DNA of 5,302 nt from Clostridiaceae bacterium (lineage in GTDB: Bacteria; Bacillota; Clostridia; Oscillospirales; Acutalibacteraceae), in the NCBI GenBank assembly GCA_016302625.1, contig JAEDNG010000075.1, forward strand, positions 1 to 5,302, read 5' to 3'. Both the position numbers and the translations under genes were made by a program. Below the pieces are notes generated by a model. The model was not told the DNA's origin. It saw only the letters and a program-made list of their open reading frames with translations, and made no database searches. Below are positions 1 to 5,302 of this stretch, one piece after another; positions within the stretch are counted from its first letter, which is position 1; each line of letters starts with the position of its first letter.

Positions 1-1557
1 TTACTTTGCGTAATCGACCGCGCGGCTTTCTCTTATTACATTAACTTTAATCTGACCCGGATATTCAAGCTCGTTTTCGATACGGGAAGAAATATCGTGA
101 GCCATAAGCACCATCTGATCGTCGGTAACCGCTTCGGGCTTAACGATAATACGAATCTCACGTCCCGCCTGAATTGCGTAGGAGCTTTCTACGCCGCCGA
201 AGGAATTGGCGATTTCCTCAAGCTTTTCAAGGCGTTTAATGTAGTTTTCGATGTTTTCCCGCCTGGCTCCGGGCCTTGCGGCTGAAATAGCGTCCGCCGC
301 CTGAACTATACAGGCGATAACGTTCTTTGCCTCAACCTCGCCGTGGTGAGCGTGAATGGCATGAATGACGGTTTCGTTTTCACGGTACTTCTTTGCAACC
401 TCAATGCCGAGCTGAATATGAGTTCCCTCCTGCTCGTGGTCAAGCGCCTTTCCGATATCGTGCAGCAGTCCCGCGCGCTTTGCAAGGGTCACATCCGCGC
501 CGAGCTCCGCCGCCATAAGTCCCGAAAGGTGGCAAACCTCCAATGAGTGATTAAGTACGTTTTGTCCGTAGCTTGTGCGGTAATGCAGCTTTCCGAGAAG
601 CTTTATCACCTCAGGATGCAGGTTGTGGATTCCCGCGTCAATCATGGCGCGTTCGCCCTCCTGCTTAATGGTTGCCTCTACCTCGGCGGTGGCTTTCGCA
701 ACGGTTTCCTCGATTCTCGCCGGGTGGATACGTCCGTCGAGAATTAATTTTTCAAGGGTCACACGGGCGATCTCGCGCCTTATCGGGTCAAAGCTTGAAA
801 GGGTAATCGCCTCGGGCGTGTCGTCTATAATAAGATCAACCCCTGTGGCGGTTTCAAGGGCGCGTATGTTGCGGCCCTCTCTGCCGATAATGCGGCCTTT
901 CATTTCATCGTTCGGAAGTGCTACAACCGACACGGTCATTTCAGAGGAATGGTCTGCGGCGCAGCGCTGAATTGCATTGCCGATAACGTTTTTGGCAATT
1001 CGGTCGGCGTCGTCCTTAAGTTTTTGCTCATAGTCGAGAATTTTTACCGCTTTTTCATGGTCAAGCTCTCCGTCAAGCAGCTCCAAAAGGTGAGCCTTTG
1101 CCTGTTCCTTGCTGTAGCCTGAGATTTTTTCAAGCATTTCCATCTGGCTTTGCTTGATTTTATCACATTCCGCAAGCTTGTTGTCGATTTCCTTTGATTT
1201 TTCCGCAAGCTTTTCTTCCTTGGCTTCGAGATTGTCAATCTTGCGGTCGAGCGTTTCTTCTTTCTGCTGCAAGCGGTGCTCCTGCCGCTGCACCTCGCTT
1301 CTGCGTTCGCGGATGTCTTTTTCGGCATCCTGACGCATCTGGTAAATTTCGTCCTTTGCTTCAACTAAAGCTTCTTTTTTTCTTGATTCGGCGTTTTTCA
1401 TAGCCTCGTTCAATATGCGCTTTGCTTCATCCTCGGCAGAGCCGATGGTACTCTCCGCTGATTTGCGGCGGAAAGCGGAACCGGCGAAAAAACCGATTAT
1501 TGCAAGCGCGACAGCGACGACGGCTAAAACGACATAAAATATCGCTGATTCGGGCAT
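1..1557 (-). CDS. rny: Ribonuclease Y (membrane-anchored endoribonuclease), complete
   Basis: Ribonuclease Y starts mRNA decay in many Gram-positive bacteria by cutting single-stranded RNA endonucleolytically, acting at the inner face of the membrane. The 518-residue protein has the full family layout and usual length (about 520). A single N-terminal membrane helix lies at about 7-26. A long charged coiled coil rich in E, K, R and Q runs over about 40-190. A KH RNA-binding domain at about 208-275 carries the GxxG loop G225-R-E-G228 within GRIIGREGRNIR. A metal-dependent HD domain at about 333-426 has H337, the H366-D367 pair in LLHDIGK, the HAHHG segment at 402-406 and D422. The conserved C-terminal domain follows to 518. 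The start is fixed by AGGAGGTT nine bases upstream and by the membrane helix beginning immediately. The stop codon is at the window edge, so any downstream partner gene is unseen. No truncation or missing active-site residue is visible. Identity is secure. Confidence 0.98.
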   Translation of the reverse strand: MPESAIFYVVLAVVAVALAIIGFFAGSAFRRKSAESTIGSAEDEAKRILNEAMKNAESRKKEALVEAKDEIYQMRQDAEKDIRERRSEVQRQEHRLQQKEETLDRKIDNLEAKEEKLAEKSKEIDNKLAECDKIKQSQMEMLEKISGYSKEQAKAHLLELLDGELDHEKAVKILDYEQKLKDDADRIAKNVIGNAIQRCAADHSSEMTVSVVALPNDEMKGRIIGREGRNIRALETATGVDLIIDDTPEAITLSSFDPIRREIARVTLEKLILDGRIHPARIEETVAKATAEVEATIKQEGERAMIDAGIHNLHPEVIKLLGKLHYRTSYGQNVLNHSLEVCHLSGLMAAELGADVTLAKRAGLLHDIGKALDHEQEGTHIQLGIEVAKKYRENETVIHAIHAHHGEVEAKNVIACIVQAADAISAARPGARRENIENYIKRLEKLEEIANSFGGVESSYAIQAGREIRIIVKPEAVTDDQMVLMAHDISSRIENELEYPGQIKVNVIRESRAVDYAK

Positions 1558-1566
1558 ACTTTTATG

Positions 1567-1574
1567 AACCTCCT
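1567..1574 (-). promoter_or_regulatory. Ribosome binding site of rny
   Basis: The minus strand reads AGGAGGTT here, a near-perfect match to the anti-Shine-Dalgarno sequence. Nine bases separate it from the ATG at 1557-1555. It supports the chosen rny start. It may also be a regulatory target, because AGGTT (1571-1567) is exactly complementary to AACCT in the loop of the upstream hairpin (1618-1614). Confidence 0.9.
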
Positions 1575-1584
1575 GTATAATAAA

Positions 1585-1626
1585 ACACGGTTTTTAAATA
1601 ACGGGAGCCGTGTAGGTTTCTCCCGC
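1585..1626 (-). promoter_or_regulatory. Potential H-type RNA pseudoknot in the rny leader
   Basis: Read on the minus strand, two six-pair stems interleave. Stem A pairs CGGGAG (1625-1620) with CUCCCG (1607-1602) and gains one G-U pair (1626/1601). Stem B pairs ACACGG (1613-1608) with CCGUGU (1590-1585). The order is A5', B5', A3', B3', the topology of a classic H-type pseudoknot. No base separates B5' from A3', loop 1 is six nucleotides (AAACCU), and an AU-rich loop of about 10-11 nucleotides crosses stem A. It ends ten bases before the rny ribosome binding site. The pairing is seen directly; formation in the cell and regulatory function are inferred. Stem B followed by UUUUAUUAU could alternatively act as a weak terminator-like hairpin. 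No known riboswitch core was recognised. Confidence 0.45.
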
Positions 1627-1647
1627 GATATAATCAACTTTCGTGTG

Positions 1648-1707
1648 CCGCGGTACGCCAAATGCGCGGACATTAAAGCTGTCACAGAAATGATGATTTT
1701 GTCATCA
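1648..1707 (-). repeat. Run of small inverted repeats (hairpins) in the rny leader
   Basis: Three small stems occur in succession upstream of the pseudoknot. TGATGA (1691-1696) pairs with TCATCA (1702-1707) around a five-base loop. GACA (1669-1672) pairs with TGTC (1680-1683) around seven bases. CCGCG (1648-1652) pairs with CGCGG (1665-1669) around twelve bases. The last two share base 1669, so they cannot both form fully. All would lie in the untranslated rny leader if transcription begins near 1722. The repeats are visible; their use as RNA structure is inferred, and the four-pair stem alone could be chance. Confidence 0.35.
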
Positions 1708-1728
1708 AACAAGTGAACTATCTTAGTA

Positions 1729-1757
1729 ATTTTACCACCATGAGGGTGATATGTCAA
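1729..1757 (-). promoter_or_regulatory. Predicted SigA-type promoter of rny
   Basis: On the minus strand a perfect TTGACA (1757-1752) is followed by a 17-base spacer and TAAAAT (1734-1729), five of six matches to TATAAT. TG lies one base before the -10, making it an extended -10. Transcription would begin near 1722, giving a leader of about 165 nucleotides before the rny ATG. No other good minus-strand promoter was seen between here and the gene. The -35 lies inside the ATATGT/ACATAT inverted repeat at 1749-1768. Confidence 0.65.
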
Positions 1758-1768
1758 GAATTACATAT
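1749..1768. promoter_or_regulatory. Inverted repeat ATATGT-N8-ACATAT, PadR-like operator candidate
   Basis: ATATGT (1749-1754) and ACATAT (1763-1768) are perfect six-base arms separated by eight bases. The inner part fits ATGT-N8-ACAT, the dyad known for PadR-family repressors. That family includes LmrR, which controls the heterodimeric exporter genes lmrCD in Lactococcus, so the neighbourhood is suggestive. The site covers the -35 of the predicted rny promoter. It lies about 80-100 bp upstream of the predicted exporter transcript start, far for simple repression of the exporter. Assignment to PadR is an inference from the motif alone; no regulator gene is in the window. Confidence 0.4.
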
Positions 1769-1784
1769 TATCACGGTGCACATA

Positions 1785-1807
1785 GTATTACAAATTATTT
1801 GTCATAC
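1785..1807. promoter_or_regulatory. 23-bp near-perfect palindrome, operator candidate
   Basis: The left arm GTATTACAAAT (1785-1795) and right arm ATTTGTCATAC (1797-1807) flank a single central T. They match at ten of eleven positions; the only mismatch is 1789/1803. The core ACAAAT-T-ATTTGT is a perfect 13-bp palindrome. It sits four bases upstream of the exporter -35 hexamer, between the two divergent promoters. It resembles in style the AT-rich dyads bound by MarR- or TetR-family regulators, but the binding protein is unknown. Its A/T-rich sequence could also serve as a promoter UP element. Confidence 0.5.
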
Positions 1808-1811
1808 CGTC

Positions 1812-1840
1812 TTGAAAAAGGTAAATATTAATGTTATTAT
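1812..1840 (+). promoter_or_regulatory. Predicted SigA-type promoter of the ABC exporter operon
   Basis: TTGAAA (1812-1817, five of six matches to TTGACA) is followed by a 17-base spacer and TATTAT (1835-1840, five of six matches to TATAAT). TG at 1832-1833 makes an extended -10. Transcription would start near 1847, giving a short leader of about 24 nucleotides before the exporter start codon. The promoter is bracketed by two palindromes: one immediately upstream of the -35, the other spanning the spacer and -10. Confidence 0.75.
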
Positions 1841-1844
1841 TTAC
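1821..1844. promoter_or_regulatory. 24-bp imperfect palindrome over the exporter -10, operator candidate
   Basis: GTAAATA (1821-1827) and TATTTAC (1838-1844) are perfect seven-base outer arms. Continuing inward, ten of twelve position pairs match. The dyad covers most of the spacer, the whole -10 and the bases just before the predicted transcription start. A protein bound here would block RNA polymerase. The position argues for a repressor operator; AT-richness makes some chance symmetry possible. The arms differ from those of the palindrome at 1785-1807, so the two need not bind the same protein. Confidence 0.45.
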
Positions 1845-1858
1845 AAGATAACAGGCTT

Positions 1859-1865
1859 AAGGGGA
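1859..1865 (+). promoter_or_regulatory. Ribosome binding site of the first exporter gene
   Basis: AAGGGGA lies six bases upstream of the ATG at 1871. It is purine-rich and well spaced, though not a perfect AGGAGG. It supports this start codon, which also gives the expected short cytoplasmic N-terminus before the first membrane helix. Confidence 0.75.
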
Positions 1866-1870
1866 ATTAT

Positions 1871-3592
1871 ATGTTTAAACTGTTGAAATATTTGAAAAAT
1901 TACCGAAAGGAAAGCGTATTAGGACCGTTTTTTAAGCTGATTGAGGTTGCTTTTGAGTTGGCGGTACCGCTTATAGTTGCGAGAATAATCGATAACGGCA
2001 TAGGAAATTCGGACAAAACGTATATACTGCAAATGTGCGGAGTTTTGGCAATGCTTGGCGCGCTTGGACTTGTTTGCGCGCTTGCGGCTCAGTATTTTTC
2101 GGCAAAAGCGGCGGTAGGCTTTGCAACCGATGTAAGAGGCATTCTTTTTAAGCATATCGGAAAGCTTTCCTTTAAACAGTTAGACGAGCTGGGCGCGCCT
2201 ACTCTTATAACCCGGCTTACGGGCGATATAAATCAGGTTCAGACCGGAATTAATCTTACCCTGCGGCTTGTGCTTCGTTCTCCCTTTGTGGTTTTCGGCG
2301 CGGTGATTATGGCTTTTACGGTAGATGCCGGCTCGGCGCTTGTGTTCGCAGTTGCGGTACCGGTGCTGGCGGCGGTTGTTTTTGCGATAATGCTTGTCTG
2401 CATACCCATGTATAAAAAGGTGCAGCAGCGCCTTGATAAGCTGCTCGGAAAAACCCGTGAAAATCTCCTCGGAGCAAGGGTGGTAAGGGCTTTCTGCAAG
2501 GAGGGGGAAGAAACCGAGGAATTTGACGCTAAAAACCGCGCGCTTACTTCAATGCAGATAGCAGTCGGCAGGATATCGTCCTTTATGAATCCCGTCACCT
2601 TTGTGCTTATAAATTTTGCGGTAATTGCGCTTATATATATCGGCGGACTTCGTGTGAACAGCGGAGCGATATCAAGCGGCGACGTTGTCGCGCAGTATAA
2701 CTATATGTCGCAGATTTTAGTTGAGCTTATAAAGCTTGCAAGCCTTATTATCAGCGTTACAAAGTCGATAGCCTGCGGAAACCGTATACAGTCGGTGCTT
2801 GAAATTGAGCCTGAAACAGTGTCGGGAAATGTCGAAAACGGTGATTTAAACAGCCCTTACGCGGTAGAATTCAAAAATGCAAGCCTATCCTACGGCGGGG
2901 GAGAAAACGCGCTTAACAATATAAATCTTAAAATAAAACGCGGGGAGACTGTGGGAATAATCGGCTCGACAGGTTCGGGAAAAAGCTCGCTTGTGAATCT
3001 GATACCGCGATTTTATGACGCGACAGGCGGCACGGTGCTTGTCGACGGAATTGATGTTAAGGATTACGATATTAAATCGCTCAGGAATAAAATAGGCGTT
3101 GTATTTCAGAAAAAAGCGCTGTTTGAGGGCAGTGTCAGGGATAATATCCGTTTCGGCAAAGCGGACGCAACAGACACGGAAATATGGCAGGCGCTCAATA
3201 CCGCCCAGGCCAAGCAGATGATTGAGGACAAGGAGGGCGGACTCGATTATATGCTCGAGCAGGAGGGAAGAAACCTTTCAGGCGGACAGCGCCAGCGTAT
3301 GACGATAGCCCGTGCACTGGTGCGAAAACCCGAAATACTGATACTTGACGACGCGGCGAGCGCACTTGACTATGCAACAAGCGCTAAATTAAACAGCGCC
3401 CTTAAAAACACCGACTTTTCTCCGACGGTTATAACAGTTTCTCAGAGGATATCCGCAATTCGCTCTGCGGATGTTATTGTGGTGCTTGACGAGGGAGAAA
3501 TAGCGGGGATAGGAACCGACAGCGAGCTGTTAAAAACCTGCGAGGTTTACAGGGAGATTTATGAGTCACAGCTTGAAAGGCAGGCGGAATAA
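1871..3592 (+). CDS. Heterodimeric ABC exporter, subunit with degenerate ATP site (TM287/LmrC/BmrC-like)
   Basis: This is a half-size ABC exporter subunit of 573 residues: six membrane helices (roughly 16-40, 51-75, 134-152, 155-180, 240-262, 270-298) followed by one ATPase domain at about 333-565. It would sit in the cytoplasmic membrane and, with the next gene product, export a substrate using ATP. Visible ATPase motifs are A-loop Y341, Walker A GSTGSGKS (365-372), Q-loop Q413, perfect signature LSGGQ (469-473), Walker B ILILD ending at D493, and D-loop SALD (497-500). Two key positions are changed. The catalytic Glu after Walker B is Asp (D494), and the switch His is Gln (Q525, in VSQR). 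This pair of changes is known from the degenerate-site subunit of heterodimeric exporters such as TM287. The gene is first in the operon, one base before the partner's ATG. Family and role are secure; the substrate is unknown, with drugs, lipids or peptides all possible. Confidence 0.93.
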   Translation: MFKLLKYLKNYRKESVLGPFFKLIEVAFELAVPLIVARIIDNGIGNSDKTYILQMCGVLAMLGALGLVCALAAQYFSAKAAVGFATDVRGILFKHIGKLSFKQLDELGAPTLITRLTGDINQVQTGINLTLRLVLRSPFVVFGAVIMAFTVDAGSALVFAVAVPVLAAVVFAIMLVCIPMYKKVQQRLDKLLGKTRENLLGARVVRAFCKEGEETEEFDAKNRALTSMQIAVGRISSFMNPVTFVLINFAVIALIYIGGLRVNSGAISSGDVVAQYNYMSQILVELIKLASLIISVTKSIACGNRIQSVLEIEPETVSGNVENGDLNSPYAVEFKNASLSYGGGENALNNINLKIKRGETVGIIGSTGSGKSSLVNLIPRFYDATGGTVLVDGIDVKDYDIKSLRNKIGVVFQKKALFEGSVRDNIRFGKADATDTEIWQALNTAQAKQMIEDKEGGLDYMLEQEGRNLSGGQRQRMTIARALVRKPEILILDDAASALDYATSAKLNSALKNTDFSPTVITVSQRISAIRSADVIVVLDEGEIAGIGTDSELLKTCEVYREIYESQLERQAE

Positions 3593-3593
3593 A

Positions 3594-5302
3594 ATGAAAA
3601 ATAAATCTGTTTTAAAGCGGGTTATAAAGTCTCTCGGACGTTCAAAAATACTGATTTTATTATCTCTGTTGCTGTCTGCCGCGAGCGTGGTATTTTCCCT
3701 TTATATCCCGGTTTTAGCCGGCAGGGCGATAGACGGTATTTCAGAAAAGGGCGCGGTTAATTTCGGAATAATAAAGGAGGCGCTGTTCGGAATTTTCATC
3801 TGCGCGGTTTTGGGCGGAGCTTTGCAGTGGATAATGAATATTATTAACAACCGAATAGCCTATAACACGGTAAGAGACATAAGAGGTCGTGCCTTCAGCC
3901 ATATTCAAAGGTTGCCTATGTCATATATTGATTCTCACCCGTACGGCGATATTGTAAGCCGCGTTATAGCCGACGCTGAGCAGTTTGCCGACGGTCTTAT
4001 CTTAGGCTTTTCGCAGATATTCACAGGAGTTGTAACCATTCTTGTAACACTTGTATTTATGGTTATGATCTCGCCGCTTATCGCTCTTGCCGTGGCGGCG
4101 CTTACTCCGATATCGCTTTTTACGGCGCGGTATATAGCGAAAAACACCTATCAGATGTTTAAAAAGCAGTCGGAAACAAGGGGAGAGCAGACAGCTTTTA
4201 TAAATGAAATGATCGGTAATCAGAAAACCGTTCAGGCGTTTTCGTGTGAGGAAAGATCGGCGGAAAAATTTGATGAGATAAACGAACGTCTCCGCCGATA
4301 TTCGCTTAAAGCGGTATTCTTTTCTTCGCTTACCAATCCGACGACGAGGTTTATCAATAATCTGATTTATGCGACCGTGGGACTTATCGGCGGCATATTC
4401 GCGGTAAACGGCATGATAACCGTGGGCGGCTTTGTAAGCTTTCTTGCCTATTCAAATCAGTATACAAAGCCGTTTAATGAAATTTCGGGTGTTGTGACCG
4501 AGCTTCAAAATGCCCTTGCCTGCGCCGCGAGAATATTCGAGCTTATCGATGAGAAGCCCGAAAGCTCTGACAAAGAAAATATGGCGCTTGATAATCCTCT
4601 CGGCAACGTCGGCTTTAACAGCGTGGCTTTTTCGTATGATAAAAACAGAACCCTTATTAAGGATTTTGACTTTTTCGCACCTGCGGGCAAAAAAATCGCG
4701 GTAGTAGGTCCCACGGGTTGCGGAAAAACGACCCTTATCAATCTGCTTTTGCGTTTTTACGATGTAGACTGTGGAAGTATCACGGTTGACGGCGAGGATA
4801 TCAGAAGCATAACGCGAAGGAGTCTTAGAAGTCATTTCGGAATGGTGCTTCAGGACACATGGATTAAAAACGGAACGGTAAAGGAAAATATCGCTTTCGG
4901 CAAAGCGGACGCGACCGATGAGGAAATCATCGCCGCCGCCAAAGCCGCACGCGCTCACGGCTTTATAAAACGGCTTAAAAACGGATACGATACGGTAATC
5001 GGTGATGACGACGGTCTGTCCGAGGGCGAACGTCAGCTTTTATGTATTGCCAGAGTAATGCTCTTAAAGCCGCCCATGCTGATACTTGACGAGGCAACCT
5101 CGTCAATCGATACCAGAACAGAGCTTAAGGTGCAGGACGCGTTTTCAAGGCTCATGGAGGGCAGGACCTCCTTTGTTGTGGCGCACAGGCTGTCAACCGT
5201 CCGTGACGCCGACTGCATACTTGTTATGAAGGACGGCAGAGTATACGAGCAGGGAACACACGGGGAGCTGCTGAGTAAAAACGGATTTTATGCAGAGCTT
5301 TA
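3594..5302 (+). CDS. Heterodimeric ABC exporter, catalytic subunit (TM288/LmrD/BmrD-like), 3' end cut by window
   Basis: This is the second half-size ABC exporter subunit, with 569 residues visible and no stop. The last two bases, TA, begin a codon that is Tyr or a stop. Family C-termini continue after FYxEL, so Tyr and a few more residues are likely. Six membrane helices fall at about 18-42, 60-82, 138-160, 162-180, 250-272 and 276-300. The ATPase domain has A-loop Y348, Walker A GPTGCGKT (372-379), Q-loop Q420, Walker B MLILD (495-499) with catalytic E500, D-loop SSID (503-506) and switch H531. The signature is LSEGE (475-479) instead of LSGGQ, completing the degenerate site formed with subunit 1. 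The start at 3594 has AGGCGG six bases upstream and follows the upstream stop by one base. An in-frame ATG at 3561, preceded by AGGGAG four bases away, would add 11 residues and overlap the upstream gene by 32 bases. Family is secure; the substrate is unknown. Confidence 0.92.
   Translation, partial: MKNKSVLKRVIKSLGRSKILILLSLLLSAASVVFSLYIPVLAGRAIDGISEKGAVNFGIIKEALFGIFICAVLGGALQWIMNIINNRIAYNTVRDIRGRAFSHIQRLPMSYIDSHPYGDIVSRVIADAEQFADGLILGFSQIFTGVVTILVTLVFMVMISPLIALAVAALTPISLFTARYIAKNTYQMFKKQSETRGEQTAFINEMIGNQKTVQAFSCEERSAEKFDEINERLRRYSLKAVFFSSLTNPTTRFINNLIYATVGLIGGIFAVNGMITVGGFVSFLAYSNQYTKPFNEISGVVTELQNALACAARIFELIDEKPESSDKENMALDNPLGNVGFNSVAFSYDKNRTLIKDFDFFAPAGKKIAVVGPTGCGKTTLINLLLRFYDVDCGSITVDGEDIRSITRRSLRSHFGMVLQDTWIKNGTVKENIAFGKADATDEEIIAAAKAARAHGFIKRLKNGYDTVIGDDDGLSEGERQLLCIARVMLLKPPMLILDEATSSIDTRTELKVQDAFSRLMEGRTSFVVAHRLSTVRDADCILVMKDGRVYEQGTHGELLSKNGFYAEL

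Noticed and set aside
623..970. Plus-strand open frame of 115 codons inside rny
   Set aside because: It is antisense to the KH domain coding region, which explains the sequence fully. No independent support for translation was seen.
1585..1613. Stem ACACGG/CCGUGU followed by a U-rich run as an intrinsic terminator in the rny leader
   Set aside because: The stem is only six pairs with a 17-base loop, and the U-run is short and broken (UUUUAUUAU), so it would be weak as a terminator. The pseudoknot reading explains the pairing better, though attenuation is not excluded.
1629..1634. Perfect plus-strand TATAAT in the intergenic region (another at 1576-1581)
   Set aside because: No -35-like hexamer lies at proper spacing and no plus-strand gene begins nearby; the exporter has a better promoter at 1812-1840. 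In AT-rich DNA such hexamers are expected by chance.
1524..1757. Minus-strand open frame of 77 codons over the rny leader and start
   Set aside because: It overlaps the rny start in another frame, shows no recognisable family and covers the promoter and structured leader; it looks like a chance open frame.
4452..4958. Minus-strand open frame of 168 codons inside the second exporter gene
   Set aside because: It is antisense to the strongly conserved nucleotide-binding region of a clear ABC exporter gene and has no recognisable domain; it is a shadow of the real gene.
1..5302. A new defence system, mobile element, CRISPR array or biosynthetic cluster
   Set aside because: Nearly all coding capacity is taken by rny and two ABC exporter subunits. 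No direct-repeat array, transposase, integrase, toxin-antitoxin pair or tRNA was seen on either strand.

Overview
The window looks like chromosomal DNA from a low-to-mid GC Gram-positive bacterium, most likely a clostridial one (perhaps Oscillospirales-like). The clues are a membrane-anchored RNase Y of standard Firmicutes layout, strong AGGAGG-type ribosome binding sites, SigA-like promoters and frequent ATA isoleucine codons in the exporter genes. The class-level placement is an inference; no rRNA or tRNA gene is present to fix it.

Layout. Positions 1-1557 (minus strand) hold a complete rny gene for ribonuclease Y, whose stop codon is the first three bases of the window. Positions 1558-1870 are a 313-bp divergent control region. 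Positions 1871-3592 (plus strand) encode a complete half-size ABC exporter subunit of 573 residues. A second half-size ABC exporter subunit starts one base after that stop (ATG at 3594, or an in-frame overlapping ATG at 3561) and is still open at the right edge. It is cut at about residue 569, probably only a few codons before its end.

The two ABC genes form one operon and by sequence make an asymmetric heterodimeric exporter of the TM287/288, LmrCD and BmrCD type. Subunit 1 has Asp instead of the catalytic Glu after Walker B and Gln instead of the switch His, but a perfect LSGGQ signature. Subunit 2 has the catalytic Glu and switch His but an altered signature, LSEGE. Paired head to tail, the defects fall in one ATP site and leave the other fully consensus. 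The substrate cannot be read from the sequence; multidrug or lipid-like export is the usual guess.

The intergenic region is the richest part. It contains two good divergent promoters: TTGACA-N17-TAAAAT toward rny and TTGAAA-N17-TATTAT toward the exporter, both with an extended -10 TG. It also has three separate inverted repeats placed like operators. The predicted rny transcript has an untranslated leader of about 165 nt. That leader ends in a potential H-type pseudoknot just upstream of the ribosome binding site, with a loop that can also pair with that site. No regulator gene, mobile element, CRISPR array, tRNA or rRNA was seen.
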